This document shows positions 13,186 to 25,140 of a DNA stretch of 64,000 bases, piece by piece. Source of the stretch: Polytrichum commune (Eukaryota; Streptophyta; Polytrichopsida; Polytrichales; Polytrichaceae). Position numbers and translations under genes: made by a program. Each line of letters begins with the position of its first letter. Positions within the stretch are counted from its first letter, which is position 1. The stretch spans positions 61,273,554-61,337,553 of the forward strand of contig OX485803.1 in the NCBI GenBank assembly GCA_950295325.1, read 5' to 3'. The notes under the pieces are model-generated. The model was not told the origin of the DNA. It worked only from the letters and a program-made list of their open reading frames with translations, and did no database searches.

Positions 13186-14429
13186 AGATTTGTTGTGATA
13201 GTATATAGGTCAATGGACTTTATGAGCACGTATTACAATTATAAGGTCAACTTAATCATGTAATTTTGCCTAATTGGTTGTTGGTTATTGGTAGTCTAGT
13301 TATGGACGTATTTGAAATTGTTAAAGGTTGCACTTAGGACCCAAGAATATTCCACTTGATCAAAGTAGAAGTCTCTAGTGGTTGATTTTATTGTCCTAAT
13401 ACTTGCTACAAACATGCTTAATGTCGACTTATGACATACACATAATCCTTGGAGCTTGGACTTGAACACTTTCAAGTACATATAATTGATAGTATCACGA
13501 ACTTCTTTCTACTTGAAGAATCCTAATAGAATATTTATTATCAACTTAGAGTATGCAATGTGTTGCTCATGTTTTTGTATGTGGTGGAATATTTGTTACT
13601 AATGATGAAATTCACATGTTTTAGGCTAAGTGAGCGAATGGATTTGGAATCAGTCAAAACAGAGGTGATGATTTGTTGGTTGCCATATACTATTATATCA
13701 TGCACCCCACATATTGCGATGTCATGTATTGTTTTGTAGAAGTATTCATAATACTTTTCCATGCAGGGGTCATCCTTATTTGAAGTAATATTCACAAAAA
13801 AAAGAATGAAGTATGCATTGAAGATATTGATCAAGATTGTAGTGGGCTTCGAGGGGAGGATTAGGTGAACATTCTAGTGGTGCTTTTGAACAAAGATGGA
13901 CAAAATATAACAAAAGAACATTTCTGTAATGTCAACTCAATCAACTACATCGGAGACAAATGTCTTGAAGGAGATCACGGTTGTGTTCTTATTATGGAGC
14001 CATCCAGAGAATAATGGATAAAGGGGTCATGTTCTTTTTGAGGATGTAGCTACTTTCTTGTGTTTTTTACTAGGAATATATGCTTGCACATCACCTTTTC
14101 ATGAGCACCCACAAGTCATGTGCAAAATCCAACTTATTAAAGAAACGGAGAAAAGATGGTAGAAGAGCCTATGACACATTGCACATATCAATCCATACTA
14201 AGTCCACAAAAATCTCATGTACTTAATAATGCAAACATACAAGAATTTTATATTGTTATATGTTGCAATCATGAGTGCCTTAGATTATTTGCTAGGGATG
14301 AGGCATTGGTCCTCCGAACCAAGTTTTAAGAGTGCTCCACAAGGATAAGACATGCCAAACAATTTGAGATCCAAGGAAATTTACATGCACTTCCGAGGGG
14401 TTCTCCGAATGTTGTCACTTTAAGTGGTT
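13186..14429. other. Spacer, no gene recognised
   Basis: AT-rich with only short frames on both strands. No motif was recognised. It lies immediately upstream of the decayed coding relic and may contain more diverged parts of it. Confidence 0.45.
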
Positions 14430-16680
14430 ATGATATATGCCTCAATATGTGGAGGCACATATTTGTGATCTTAAATCCACATCCTATGGAAAACCGTTCG
14501 GAGTTCAAATGTGATGTGCGTCTACAAAAGCATAAGAACCTAAACATCAAAAGGAATAATGTATCCATTGAGCAAGCTATTGCCACTCTTAAGACCTTAC
14601 TTGAAGACAAAGCGGACACGATGCCTCACAAGTCATGCACGTTGCCAAATGGCACACGTGCAATTAAAACAGTCTTGTATTGTAGAACAAAATAGAAGAA
14701 TTTCTTTTGTTACAATCAATGTGGTAAGAGTTTTTGATATGGTTAAAGTTCTACTTGGACAACTAGAAATGAGTGGTATATTATGCATGAATCCAAGAAT
14801 ATTTTCATTTGTGGCATGTATCACTAATGATTGCATTTTTTGCGTAATTTGCAGGTAAATGACAAATGTAGTTTACTACCGATCTCTCTTTAGACTCTTA
14901 GTCGGATATGGTAGAACTACTTTAAGCAATTGTTCATACTAGTTTTTCAAAATAGTTGAAGAAGCATCAAGCGTAACAAAAGTCTTCTGGCAATGCTTAC
15001 CATGGCATGAAGATTTTATCTCTTGAATATTCCCAGAAGGTATTGACCATCATTCGCAACAAGATGGACCATGGAAAAATTTCCCCTCCTTCATTTTAAA
15101 GAATAAAAATATTGATATGTTTACAAACTACTACTTCCTGTAATAAGCATAATGGCTCATAAACATAGAGATGAGAAATATGCTCATTATGCATTGGATG
15201 TGTATCATAAAGATGGCAACCATATTGTGGGCTCATTCGCGAGACTCCTCCACGTTTCAGAAGAACATTGGGCATTTTTATTTCATTGTCTTTTTCATGG
15301 TGATGAGCGTTCGACTCTTTATTGTATTTTTCTCTACAGAAGTAATGTATCTTTGCAAGGATTGTGAGCTCCACCTATGGAAACCAACCTAGTTATTCCC
15401 TTTCCACCTATTTTGCATGTTTAGCTTGATAATTGCTGGAAGGACACCAAATGTAGGTTCGTAAAGGCATTTTGGTCTATGCTTGTGACCAAAGGGATAT
15501 TAAAAAATGTCCATATGTCTTACCTTTTGGCTATTAATCATATTCATAACGACATCAATGCATCATTTGGAAGGTACAATATGAACTTACATGAACATGA
15601 TTACCCCACTATCTCCCCCCTCATGAAATCCTACATGGACATGGAGAAGGTGCCCATCATTCCACATATGATAGAGAAACTCCCTAATTGCAAGGTCTTT
15701 ATTAATGACTACATTCCCAATGGATAAGAAAAAACGCATTAGACACACAAAGGCTCAAAAATTCAAATTATGTGTCTGAGATGATGGCTGGTATATTATG
15801 CATTACAAAACCTTTAGTATGTATGACGAGTGGTTGTCCAAAGATGGTATACTAACGTGAAAATCAAATATAAAGGGGAATCCGATTCTTCGCACTGGGG
15901 ATTCATTTCCTACAAAGCCCTGAGATATGGCTAAACTTGAAAATGTTATTGAAGATCTATAAGGGTTTATTGATTAATGGCAATCAATATGTGAGCATTA
16001 TATGACCGGAGTGTATAAGGATTCATATGGGCACCTTTTACAATATTGGATTGGGTGAAGGAGGCATAAGATGCATCTCTCACACATTTATACACCATGG
16101 GATTGAAACTAAAAAAGGGATTTTGGCCACCTAGTAAAATTGAAGCAAAAAATTATTTGTCCTTGCATATTGGTGCACTTTGTGAGGAGCACCAACCCGA
16201 TGACCAATATGTTGAGACTTCAAATCCTCATCCTACACATGTTTTCCGCATTATTGAGAATGTGCATGAGGAAGATCTCCTTATACTCCATCCCCAAAAC
16301 CAAGATATAGCTAGACCTATTTGTGTATGCCATGCTTTGTCTCCATCTAATTCGGAGGTCATTGGGGAGTATACCTATTAGATTCTTGTGTGGTGGTCCA
16401 ATCCTACTTCAATTGCTAGAAACCTATCAAAGAAATGAAATGGTTGGGACTCAAACTTGACTTTCAAGTGGAAATACGACTCAAAATGCTACATTCATGA
16501 TCGGCAACCAATCGATTGCATCTTGGCAGCTTGGCCTTTGCCCAAACATGAAGATGTTGAGCCCCTAAACATTACTATTCCACCAAAGCAAATCAGAGTT
16601 GCCAAAGATAACCTTCATCATTGTTTGGCCCAAGAGCATGGATGGAGGGTGGTTCAAGAGGACGTTGGTCTCTAGTGCAC
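14430..16680 (+). pseudogene. Decayed transposon-type gene, DUF7869-like
   Basis: A broken coding region read in several plus-strand frames. The clearest stretch (15425-15727) reads LDNCWKDTKCRFVKAFW, then INHIHNDINASFGR, then DYPTISPLMKSYMD, then VPIIPHMIE. This matches what I remember of the DUF7869 family, which has a conserved LDNC...NK core followed by a GHTH.DID-type motif; here it has become NHIHNDI. The codon before LDNC is TAG where the family usually has Gln, so a CAG-to-TAG change is likely. Downstream, a second frame reads DDGWYIMHYKTFSMYDEWLS (about 15780-15850) after another stop. Frames at 16097-16381 and 16457-16675 (start LKKGFWPP; KYDSKCYIHDR) look like its C-terminal part. 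An N-terminal fragment is possible at 14447-14695. Such genes behave like repetitive, transposon-borne genes; function is unknown. It is not translatable as it stands. Family name is from memory; outer limits are approximate. Confidence 0.6.
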
Positions 16681-17169
16681 GATGAGGAGGCTATGGTCAT
16701 GCAACCTATGGACATCTAGCTCATGGACACCTCCCCCCCCCTTCCTCCGCATGGGTGATCAAAGGTTGAAATACATAGGGTAGAAATGAAAATGAAGATT
16801 TGTCAGGCCTTGTATTTTGTTAGTTGATAGTGTGGGCCACTTCGACAAATACCATTTAGAGATTTTGCATTGTTGCTAAATAATTTTGGGTTGCTAGTCC
16901 ATGGAGACCATGCCGTCATAAGGTTACGGGGAATATCTTTTGTTGATTTATTAAGTGGACACTATAACACATGCACATTGTAACAAATTATGTTGTTGCG
17001 GTATATACATGACCTTAATGGAAGGCTTGGTGTTGAGCAATGGATATGTTAGCATTATATTTGTTTTTGCATTTATCGAATATGTGTCATCCTCTTGTTG
17101 ACCTATCTAGTGTGTAGTGCTACATAAACACTTTAATATTGTCATTTCTATATGTAAGACTAGTAAGAG
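16681..17169. other. Spacer between coding relic and MITE
   Basis: AT-rich sequence with no recognised feature; it may include 3' sequence of the relic. A C-rich run lies near 16732-16741. Confidence 0.5.
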
Positions 17170-17657
17170 CTCAGGGAGTGCACTATTCATTAAAACCAAG
17201 CATCACGTGCGTGCATGCCCCTTATTAAAATACCCCTGTATACATTTTATTTTTGCTAAAATCAAGCAATATACTTACAAATCTCATTGCTTCAAAATAC
17301 ATTTCCATACGTACACAAGGGTCCAAAAACAAATGCAGAAATTGTATATAACATGTGTACAAATGTTTGGAAATGCAAAAATATGGCCCTATTATATGTA
17401 TAATATCAAATCATGGATTTTTATTTATAAAGTTGTTACTTAGTGGATGAAAAAACACATGATTCTTGGTCCAGGTCTGACTTGAACGCGTAAATGCGTA
17501 CTTTACATATATTTTTCTATAGCCTCATGTATATCTACTTCTTGCTTAATAGCAATATGTCTCTTGTACGTACATTTTGTACATGCTTGTTTTAAATAAT
17601 ACCCCTTTTGTGCACCCACGTGTATAAATACAATACTTGAACAGTGCACTCCCTGGG
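17170..17657 (+). mobile_element. MITE of ~485 bp, copy 2
   Basis: The same element as at 10072, in the same orientation. It starts CTCAGGGAGTGCACTATTCA and ends with TGAACAGTGCACTCCCTGGG, a near-perfect 20-bp terminal inverted repeat. The flanks are an exact 8-bp target duplication, agtaagag (17162-17169 and 17658-17665), which fixes both ends. It differs from copy 1 by a few substitutions and small indels: a short block containing 'acgtacattttg' near 17570 is missing from copy 1, and 'aacgtgta' near 10396 is missing here. The perfect duplication implies a recent insertion. No transposase frame. Confidence 0.95.
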
Positions 17658-17665
17658 AGTAAGAG

Positions 17666-19151
17666 GTGGAGATGATGTATGTTGTGGAGATCAACATGGA
17701 TGTGAGTGTTACCACGATCTAGTGTTCTCATATTCATAAATCAACAAGTTCTCACATTCTCGTGTTCCCACATGCACGTTCCCATGTTCCCACGTGATGT
17801 TCTTGTGTTTCGGCATAAACATTCCAATCTTCTCACAAGCACATTCCTATGTTCCCATATGCATAATATAAACCTTTTTGCATTCTAGGACTCCCCAAAG
17901 TCATGTAATGTTTAATATCGTGTTTTTTCTTTTTCTTTTTTTAATAGAGTGGGACTAGGGATTGCTTCTTTTGTTGTTTCTTTTTATTTAGTATTATATG
18001 GCTTAAAATATCTTATGGCAATTTGCAAGAAGGTTTCCATTAGTTTCTGCATTTTGAAAGTAGGAATTTGGAGGTTTCAAAGGTTTACAGTGGTTGGGGT
18101 ATGTATGGTTGTCCTTATTCTTGCAGTTTTAACAATGGGCAGGAGTACTTCCCACCTTGTTGTTTTAGTAATAAGTGGAAGGTGCTATATTTGTCTATTT
18201 TTTGCGTTATGGCTTCTGTGGGGAATCTATCAATGCAATAAGTAAATTTGAATATTTGTACTTTAAAGTTCGGGTTGGGTATGAAGGGTGATTTGGCCGT
18301 GAATGCGATTCCTATGATTTCCCCTCTATGTATGGTTTTAGGCAGGTTGGGCATTTGCACCTTGGTAGATAACATGTGCACGGGAGTAGTCATGAATGCA
18401 TGGTGTATTCCGGTATGTGATTTTTAGTTTTACTAGCATTTATTAGGATGAAACATTGTGTAGTGGAATGGGCTAAGAGCGTGTTGGCTAGCACATGTAC
18501 TACTTTGTTGTGGCAATTGTGTAGGTTGTTTATGTGTTTGTTTTGTACAACATGATAGTAGGTGGAGGCACATATCATTTTGGCAGGATGTGCATAGGTT
18601 GCATAGAGAGGATATGTCTTGTTTGAGGACATTTTTTTTCTCGTAATTGCTTAAATATCTTCCATATTAGTTGATAATGACTTACGTGAATTATGCATCA
18701 ATATCCATGGGGCATCCTAGAAGAGGTTGGACCATTTAGATGGTTGTTGGTGGTGGATAGCCATTTGTTTATGTAGGCTAGTGTGTCGGTTGATTGGGAA
18801 ATGAATGTGCTTTCATATTCTTTTGTGATGTAACTTTTAAGGTTGCGGACCGACCATCATGTTGCGTGGATGTTGGGGGAATTGATGATTGATTTGGTGT
18901 TTGATGTCCAATGAGGTGAAAGGGATGGGTTATGAAATGTGGTTCTTTTGCTCCTCTTTTGGTGAGTTTATTGGCTTTGTCATTTCCATTTATATTTATG
19001 TGAGCTCTAATAAGTTTGCATATGATGATATTATGTTGTGAGGTATTAACTATGTTTACTATATGGGCTATGAAGAGTTTTTTTGGGGTGGTTGTATTGT
19101 ATTCGGAGGAGGGATTTCTAATGTGGTTGTATTAGGGGGGTAAGGTTTCTA
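17666..19151. other. Spacer, no gene recognised
   Basis: The plus strand is T/G-rich. Frames of 80-98 codons occur on both strands without recognisable motifs. One plus-strand frame (17949-18245) is hydrophobic, but only because of T-rich codons. No gene called. Confidence 0.5.
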
Positions 19152-19580
19152 TACTACACCCTTAACGGTATTAATTGTCATGTACACTAATTGCAAAGGG
19201 CCTGAACTAAATGCTTAGAGGTCTCAAGTTGTCATGTCCACTAATTGCCAAATATGATAATATTTGTTAACATACATAACGTTAGGTGAAAATTTATTCA
19301 CATTAAGAGGTTTGGTGTAGCACATTGGAATACTTGAGATGATAGTTTCTCGTTTTAGTATGTAAGGGGAGGATATTCTTAAGCATACTAGTGTCCATTG
19401 TCATTTGTACACTTTGGTCAACTTGTAGACCATTGTATATATACATGCCGAGATATTAGTAAGCAGATTTGAACACCAAGTGTCATGAGGAGACACAAAT
19501 AGTGAAGTTGTTGGTGATTAGTGTAACCTACCATATGCCTCAAAATAGGGTCAGTGACACTAAATACCATAGACAGTGTA
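19152..19580 (+). mobile_element. TIR element family B, copy 3
   Basis: The most compact copy, 429 bp. It starts 'actacacccttaacggtatt' and ends 'gacactaaataccatagaca', which are inverted counterparts. The interior carries the family markers 'gcaaagggcctgaactaa', 'cttgagatgatagttt' and 'agtgtaacctaccatatgcc'. It is useful as the reference for measuring insertions in the copies at 3887 and 28712. Confidence 0.7.
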
Positions 19581-19675
19581 ATGACAGTGTCTCAAATGAT
19601 AGAAACATTTTTGCCGGTATGTGTGCAGACATAGGCATGGATAGCACTCTACCTCGTTTGCACCACAAGCAGCAG

Positions 19676-19860
19676 TGATGGGGGAGATATTTGGGCATAA
19701 TTGGTTGAGATCCCAGTGTTTGCAAGTCCAAACCAGTTACATGTTGACACCCATCAGTTTTCCTTCATTAAAATTGGGGTATATTCTTCTACAAATTCCT
19801 CTAAAATGATCGGTAATTCTCCTGCAGTCTTGAACTTCAACCGGTTCATGTGTAACTAAC
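19676..19860 (-). repeat. Interspersed repeat family A, copy 3
   Basis: Reads 'ttgggcataattggttgag', 'ccagttacatgttgacac' and 'acaaattcctctaaaatgat', the reverse complement of the family at 25299 and 60796. Similarity may continue a little to the right, to the 'aactgccgtttctccctg' block. It lies about 100 bp beyond family B copy 3; a family A copy is likewise near family B copy 1. Confidence 0.6.
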
Positions 19861-22280
19861 TGCCGTTTCTCCCTGATCATAGACCACAAGTTTGCTCTCA
19901 TCGATGAAAAGGCTAGATCCAAGTGGATATAATGCTGGCCGGGTCTCCTTGTTATTCGGTCCAGTGACCTTGGAAATGTGACAAGTCTACTAATCACTAC
20001 TCCAATTCTGACAAACTTGACTCGTTCCATGGCCCCATGTCATAGAACCTCCTTATATACGGTTCCAGAGTGCAGGACATTCACAATGTGCATTCATGAA
20101 AACGAGTCACAATCTTGTTCTTGTTTTGGAGATTTCTGGTTGCAGACTGACTGGCCTGCCTGTCTTAAAGATCGCTTGTGCGTTCAAACTCCACAACCAG
20201 CATAATTCATCATGTTCATAAAGGAGGATGTACTCTATACTGCTCACTTATATATGCTTGTGCCCACTTTCGGAAAGGAGGGTTATACCATGGCAATGAG
20301 GATGTCCCAGAGGCCCACATGCCCCACAACATTATTAAGACCATGGAGTATGTTCTCTTTTCCTTTTGAGGGTGCTTCGTTCAAGGAAGGCAGTGCATGG
20401 GAAAGTGCTGACCAAATTGTAATAAGGACTTGGCTGGTGGTGGAGCATGAAAATGAATGTGGGGAATATCCGGGAATGCTACGTGGACTATTGTCAGTTC
20501 CACAAAACAAGTGTGTGTATCTAAATAATGTTTATGTATCATGTCAGGGTGAAGGAAAGACCAAATATGAAGGCAATGTTTATCCGACACGCGATGAGAG
20601 TTGACTGATAATACCGGGAAAGAGAGAAGGCATGCTCTTACATTCAGACCGAGGCTCACCAAATATTTGGATTCCTCGACATAATTCTAGAATCTTAGCC
20701 GTGGCCCACAAAACACCATGAAGGCATTGAATAATGCTACACCTCATGCAATTTTCCCATGCTGATGGCATTGACACATTAGTTTAACTTCCTCCCATAT
20801 TTGTTGGCATGAGAAAAAATTGAAATTCTTGTCCCAAACAAGGTCTCACTCATTTCATAATAACAACCTAAGACTTATTTTATGTGTAGTTATCAAACAC
20901 CCTCTATACTTAATAGCCCTCTATGGCCTGTGGGTACATCCCACTAAACTTGGAACTTTCTGACCACCCCTAATGTCAAGGGCAATTTAACTCACAATCG
21001 CCAACATAAGTTATGATCAACTACTTGGATGTGAAAACCAACTCCATTAACAAGATATGGGAAGAAAGAAATCTTTCTTTCAACAAAACTTGAGAAGATC
21101 CAATGGTCACAAGGTGAAGTTCTCAAGTTGGAGTAGCTTATGAGAATGTTATTTTTCTTCTTCTAAAGTTTGAATGACAGGATCGATGAGAATTCCATTA
21201 AAATTACAAATAGCTATATATATTTATACTACACATATATGATAATTTAAAATTGAAAACTTTGAGTTGATATGTCTATTATGGAGGTGGTCAAAGTTCA
21301 TTGACTAGATGATGAGTGTCTCTCACAATGAACTTGAATGCCACTTCTAAAACATTTTTTTATTTGGGTGTTGCTTAAAATATTAAAGTTAGTTGATCCT
21401 TGTAATGGACAACACCCTAGGCATGGACATTTGCTTCGTCCTTCAAGTCTTAGTGACCTTCTGTGTGGTACAAAAAAGAAAAAAGAAAAAAGAAAAAAAC
21501 ATTGTTTATCTTCAATTAATTTAACAGTAATAAATGAAACTTGCAACAAGTATTCTTCAAGCAATTAGAGAATCTCCATGTTGAGTGGGGGATGAAGACA
21601 TGATATGGCTCCATGGTGGCTTATCTTTATGAGAAAGAATCAGCGAGAAAGCAACACGTGTGCGATGCAGATTTTCTAATGAGTTGGTACACTACTTACT
21701 GCATTCAGTTTGGACCACAATAACTTTGACATAACAGACTAATTTTTGGACTGAAAGTGTAGCATGGACCATAATTTATTGTTTTATTGTCACTACACTA
21801 AATTAAGGATTTAGTGTAGGTTCCATCAATTACCTGCTGAAAAATTTAGTGTGAACAGTATCGAAACATTAGATGAATATGAATGATACTAACTGATTTT
21901 CTATTATAGAGATCATCTCAATTTACAAGACAGCACTACAATTTTCCATTGTAGATCATGCAATCAATGTACATAATTGATAAGTAATGTCAAAGCCCTG
22001 CAGGATACTTACATAAAATATCGACTACGTCAAAGTGATGGTGTTGTCCACTATATCCACCACCTTCGTTGTGTCCTGACTGATTCCAGGTTGGATGATT
22101 GATAAGCTCAATGCCCACCAATTCCTTCCTGGATTGTGAGCTAGACCAGCAAAACAAATGATTATTGTGACCAAACCATATGGATAGCAGTACCCTGGAA
22201 TCAAGGGTTTTGTCGTTTACGTTCATTGCCAATCAATAAATACATACATATATGTGTATTCAAAACATTCTTGAAACTCG
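19861..22280. other. Spacer, no gene recognised
   Basis: A 130-codon plus-strand frame (20212-20604) has no recognisable motif, and the opposite strand is open over nearly the same interval, so it is not called a gene. Near 21782-21850, repeated 'acactaaatt' / 'atttagtgta' words suggest the remains of a short TIR element. Nothing else can be supported. Confidence 0.5.
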
Positions 22281-22373
22281 TACAAGCTGCTCCTGCCTTA
22301 TAGAAGTTCTGTTTTTCTTATGTCACGCAAAGTACAAGGTGCCGCTGCCTCATGTTCTGTGTTTCTTATGTCG
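22281..22373. repeat. Direct repeat of ~47 bp, two copies
   Basis: Two adjacent imperfect copies: 'caagctgctcctgcc...ttctgtttttcttatgtcac' and 'caaggtgccgctgcc...ttctgtgtttcttatgtcgc'. Confidence 0.75.
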
Positions 22374-22688
22374 CTCACAAATCCCAACTTACTTATTCGG
22401 CGTCAAGCCCTTGATATAGGTACTTGCCAGTCTATTACCTTTTCTTCCCCTAAACATGTTCTTGACACGGTCATTCGTAGCATGACCAAGTGTTCTTCAC
22501 GTGAAAGATATATAGAAGCTGACATACAGTCTATTCTTTAACCACATCAGGATTTTACTAAACTGTGTGTCAGCTCTCAAAACAACATATCAGACGAATG
22601 CCATGAGAGGCTTAAATCACAGAGTACCAATGTTGCATTTCAAGCAAGTGTAGATCGTTGGGGTTATCCTCTTCTTCTGTTTTGGGTA
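22374..22688. other. Spacer
   Basis: Open on the plus strand to 22541, but no motif recognised. Confidence 0.5.
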
Positions 22689-22914
22689 CTACACTGATTA
22701 TCCCAAACGGTGCGTGTTACTATTCGGAGTTACTTAGTGCAACAATGTCTTCCTCAGGAGCTCAGTTTTTATCAACGAAAGTTCAATAGGTTGTTCAGAC
22801 ATTATAGAACATAGAAATGACGTTTTGCTTGGAAAAATAGTACATTCTCCTTAACTATTATTGCACTGCATAACTCTGAATAGTAACGCACACTAATTGG
22901 ACTAATCAGTGTAG
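22689..22914. mobile_element. Short TIR element (MITE), family C copy 2
   Basis: The left end CTACACTGATTATCC and the right end GGACTAATCAGTGTAG are inverted. Similarity continues inward: 'gtgttactattcggagttac' on the left, 'aactctgaatagtaacgcac' on the right. Length is 226 bp. The target duplication is unclear. Related to the elements at 47777 and 48447. Confidence 0.75.
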
Positions 22915-23154
22915 TTAGCTAGTATGCTAATTATCTACCTCTGCAAGGTCATAGCAATAATTGATTTGTGAAACAATGAGATATACTTCATTTTGTGATG
23001 GCCTTCGCCTATGACATCATGATGTGAACATACTAGAATGATCAATCTAGATAATATGTGCAGAGTACAGATACCTACAATTGTACAGTGAACTGGTTCA
23101 ATTGTGATTTCACGATGTGTATGACATCAAAAAAGTGAAGGATCCATTCCAAAA
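22915..23154. other. Spacer
   Basis: No recognised feature. Confidence 0.5.
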
Positions 23155-23497
23155 GGTTGATTAGAGTGAGGCGCCCATAACCAATCGCTAAATTCAAAGA
23201 TTCTGCACCAAATCTAGAGAAGTGTAGGGCGGTGCAAATTTTTCCCGTGTAGGAAGACAAAAAATCAGGAGGACTATAAATTATTGATAATTTTATTCTT
23301 GAAGCTGAAATTGTTATGAATTCTTGAAGCCAAAGTTGGTCCGAGCACGTACATGACCAATGTCTAGAGTGTGCCATAACCATTGATTTTGAGATTAATT
23401 CCTCCTCACTTTAGCACTCAACTAGAGACATGTGTCATGGCATTATTGATTCCCTAGTAATACCACAACTGAAGTTGAAGATGGAGGATTAGTTTCC

Positions 23498-23594
23498 ATG
23501 TAGGTTGCTCGCCCACCATATTCTAGTGAAAATGTAGATTTCACCTGGTGGAATGTACGTTTCTATTAGAATTTGGTGGGCGAGCGGCCTACAT
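23498..23594. repeat. Near-palindromic hairpin, ~48-bp arms
   Basis: Left arm 'atgtaggttgctcgcccacc...' (23498-23545) and right arm '...ggtgggcgagcggcctacat' (23546-23594) are reverse complements with about nine mismatches, several of which would be G-U pairs in RNA. There is almost no loop. It could be a tiny foldback element or an RNA hairpin, and it lies just outside the TIR element beginning at 23609. Confidence 0.8.
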
Positions 23595-23608
23595 CGTTTC
23601 TAACCCTT

Positions 23609-24741
23609 AGGGGTTGTTCACACCATGGACCATGAAATCGTCCTAAGGCACGGGTAGGTCACTCTAAGGCATTTTTGTGCACCACGTGCGGCTGGGGGTT
23701 TTTTGTTTTGGGGCTATTTACCTTCAAGGGCTGAATTAAAGCCTCCCTATAATTACTTAAATTTCAAAAATGGCCCATTTTTTTGCACCCTTCCATTACT
23801 TATATTGTCCAAGTCACTGCAATTTTTTGTACTCTATATTCCTTTTAAGTAATAAAAGCTAATCTACCTCCTAACGCATTGACGAGTGTTAAGGGAAACC
23901 ATGGAAACAAAGAAGGGTGCAAACAGTAATATCATTGCAAACAAAGTTATGAAGAAAACACATAGGAGACCATAGCAAACATACTAAACATACCTTCTAG
24001 GATCCTTATCTTCAGCCCCTATATTAATTTTACAAAAAAATAATGGCCCACATTTTATGTCCATCTAACTTACTTATAATGGGATTGTCTACATTTCATA
24101 GCCCCTTCATTATTTGGAATTCCTTTATAATTTTTATTTCAAATGATTTTAATCCTCTCTATATTATGCCGCACGTCGTTTTTTAAATGCACTAAGTGAC
24201 CTACCCGTGTCCTAAGGCCATGTAAAATCTGTGATTGGTTGTTGAACTCATCCAGGGACCACTTCAATTTACACCAAGGAAAAAATGTCAAAGTGACCAT
24301 GAAGTTCGAGATCCCCAAATGATGTATTTAAAGGCCTACATTATCCACTAACAAAGTCCAACGGGTTTTGTGCTGGGAGAGGCAAAAGAGGTGCTCTGGT
24401 AGAAAAAAGGCAAGGGCCCATAGCTAAAAAATGTTGTTATTATAAATTTGTAATGAAATTTTTTGGGGGGGAAGAGATGATGAAGACAAGAGAAGACAAG
24501 AGAAATGGTCAAACTTGAATTCATTTGCTTTTATTCAAAACTGCCCTTGTCGAGGATATGTTAAAAAAATTAGCACATTCATTTTTGGTGTATTGTCATT
24601 CCTCTTGGTCCACGTTCAGTTACCACCTAGTGAGGGGCTCAAAGACCTTTAAAAATAAATTTTTTAAAGAAATTGGACCGTGGAAGTTGGACCATGGAAA
24701 AAGGCCATCTTCCATGGTCCATGGTGTGAACCGGCCCAATG
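23609..24741 (+). mobile_element. TIR element family D, copy 1, carrying a nested MITE
   Basis: The ends are inverted: left 'gttcacaccatggaccatg', right 'catggtccatggtgtgaacc'. The interior matches the element at 61163: 'acaccaaggaaaaaatg', 'gcaagggcccatagctaa', 'aagacaagagaa.tggtcaaacttgaatt' and 'cacctagtgaggggc'. Without the 561-bp nested insertion plus its duplication, the element is about 560 bp. GGNCC/GGGCC-like ends resemble PIF/Harbinger (Tourist) elements, but this is a guess and no transposase is present. Confidence 0.7.
23649..24209. mobile_element. Nested MITE, 561 bp, 8-bp target duplication
   Basis: Starts CACGGGTAGGTCACT and ends with the exact inverse AGTGACCTACCCGTG, with the terminal repeat continuing imperfectly inward. 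Both sides carry the identical 8-mer tcctaagg (23641-23648 and 24210-24217). This fixes the boundaries and shows insertion into the family D element. The 8-bp duplication suggests an hAT-like origin. No coding capacity. Confidence 0.92.
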
Positions 24742-25140
24742 TGAAACCATATAGTACTGAAATCAGCCCACGCTTGATCGACATCATGCCACCCTATAGA
24801 TTCCCAAGGGGGTCCTGATCGGGAATAGGCAGCTTTACTCCATTCATGCCTGAAAAAAATTCTTGCGAATCTTCTTACTTATATTGCCAAAAAAATCATG
24901 AACGGAAGTACAGGAGGGCAGCCACAACAGGGACGACTGAGTACCTAACATGCATCCACTTGAGTCAATGAACCTAACTTATTAGCCTAAAGGTGTTGCT
25001 GGAGCCCTCCCTACCATGAAAACTAACTGGGCCTAGAGCGATTGCTAGCCAAGCTTGGAAGTCCCATACGAAGACTAAGGATTGAGTGTTTCACCACCCA
25101 ACCATAGTTCACCATGGAGGTTGTTATGAATGCGATTTGG

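Larger units (their letters stand above)
23155..25140 (+). repeat. Repeat family E, copy 1, split by transposon insertions
   Basis: The left part (about 23155-23473, 'gaggcgcccataaccaa' ... 'catgtgtcatggca') and the right part (about 24780-25140, 'ccctatagattccc' ... 'atttggatgcc') match, in the same order, the uninterrupted sequence at 38020-38700. About 1.3 kb between them is absent from that copy and contains a hairpin and a TIR element. Class unknown; no coding sequence was recognised. Confidence 0.65.

Noticed and set aside
20212-20604. A 130-codon plus-strand frame
   Set aside because: The opposite strand is open over nearly the same interval and no family motif was seen.
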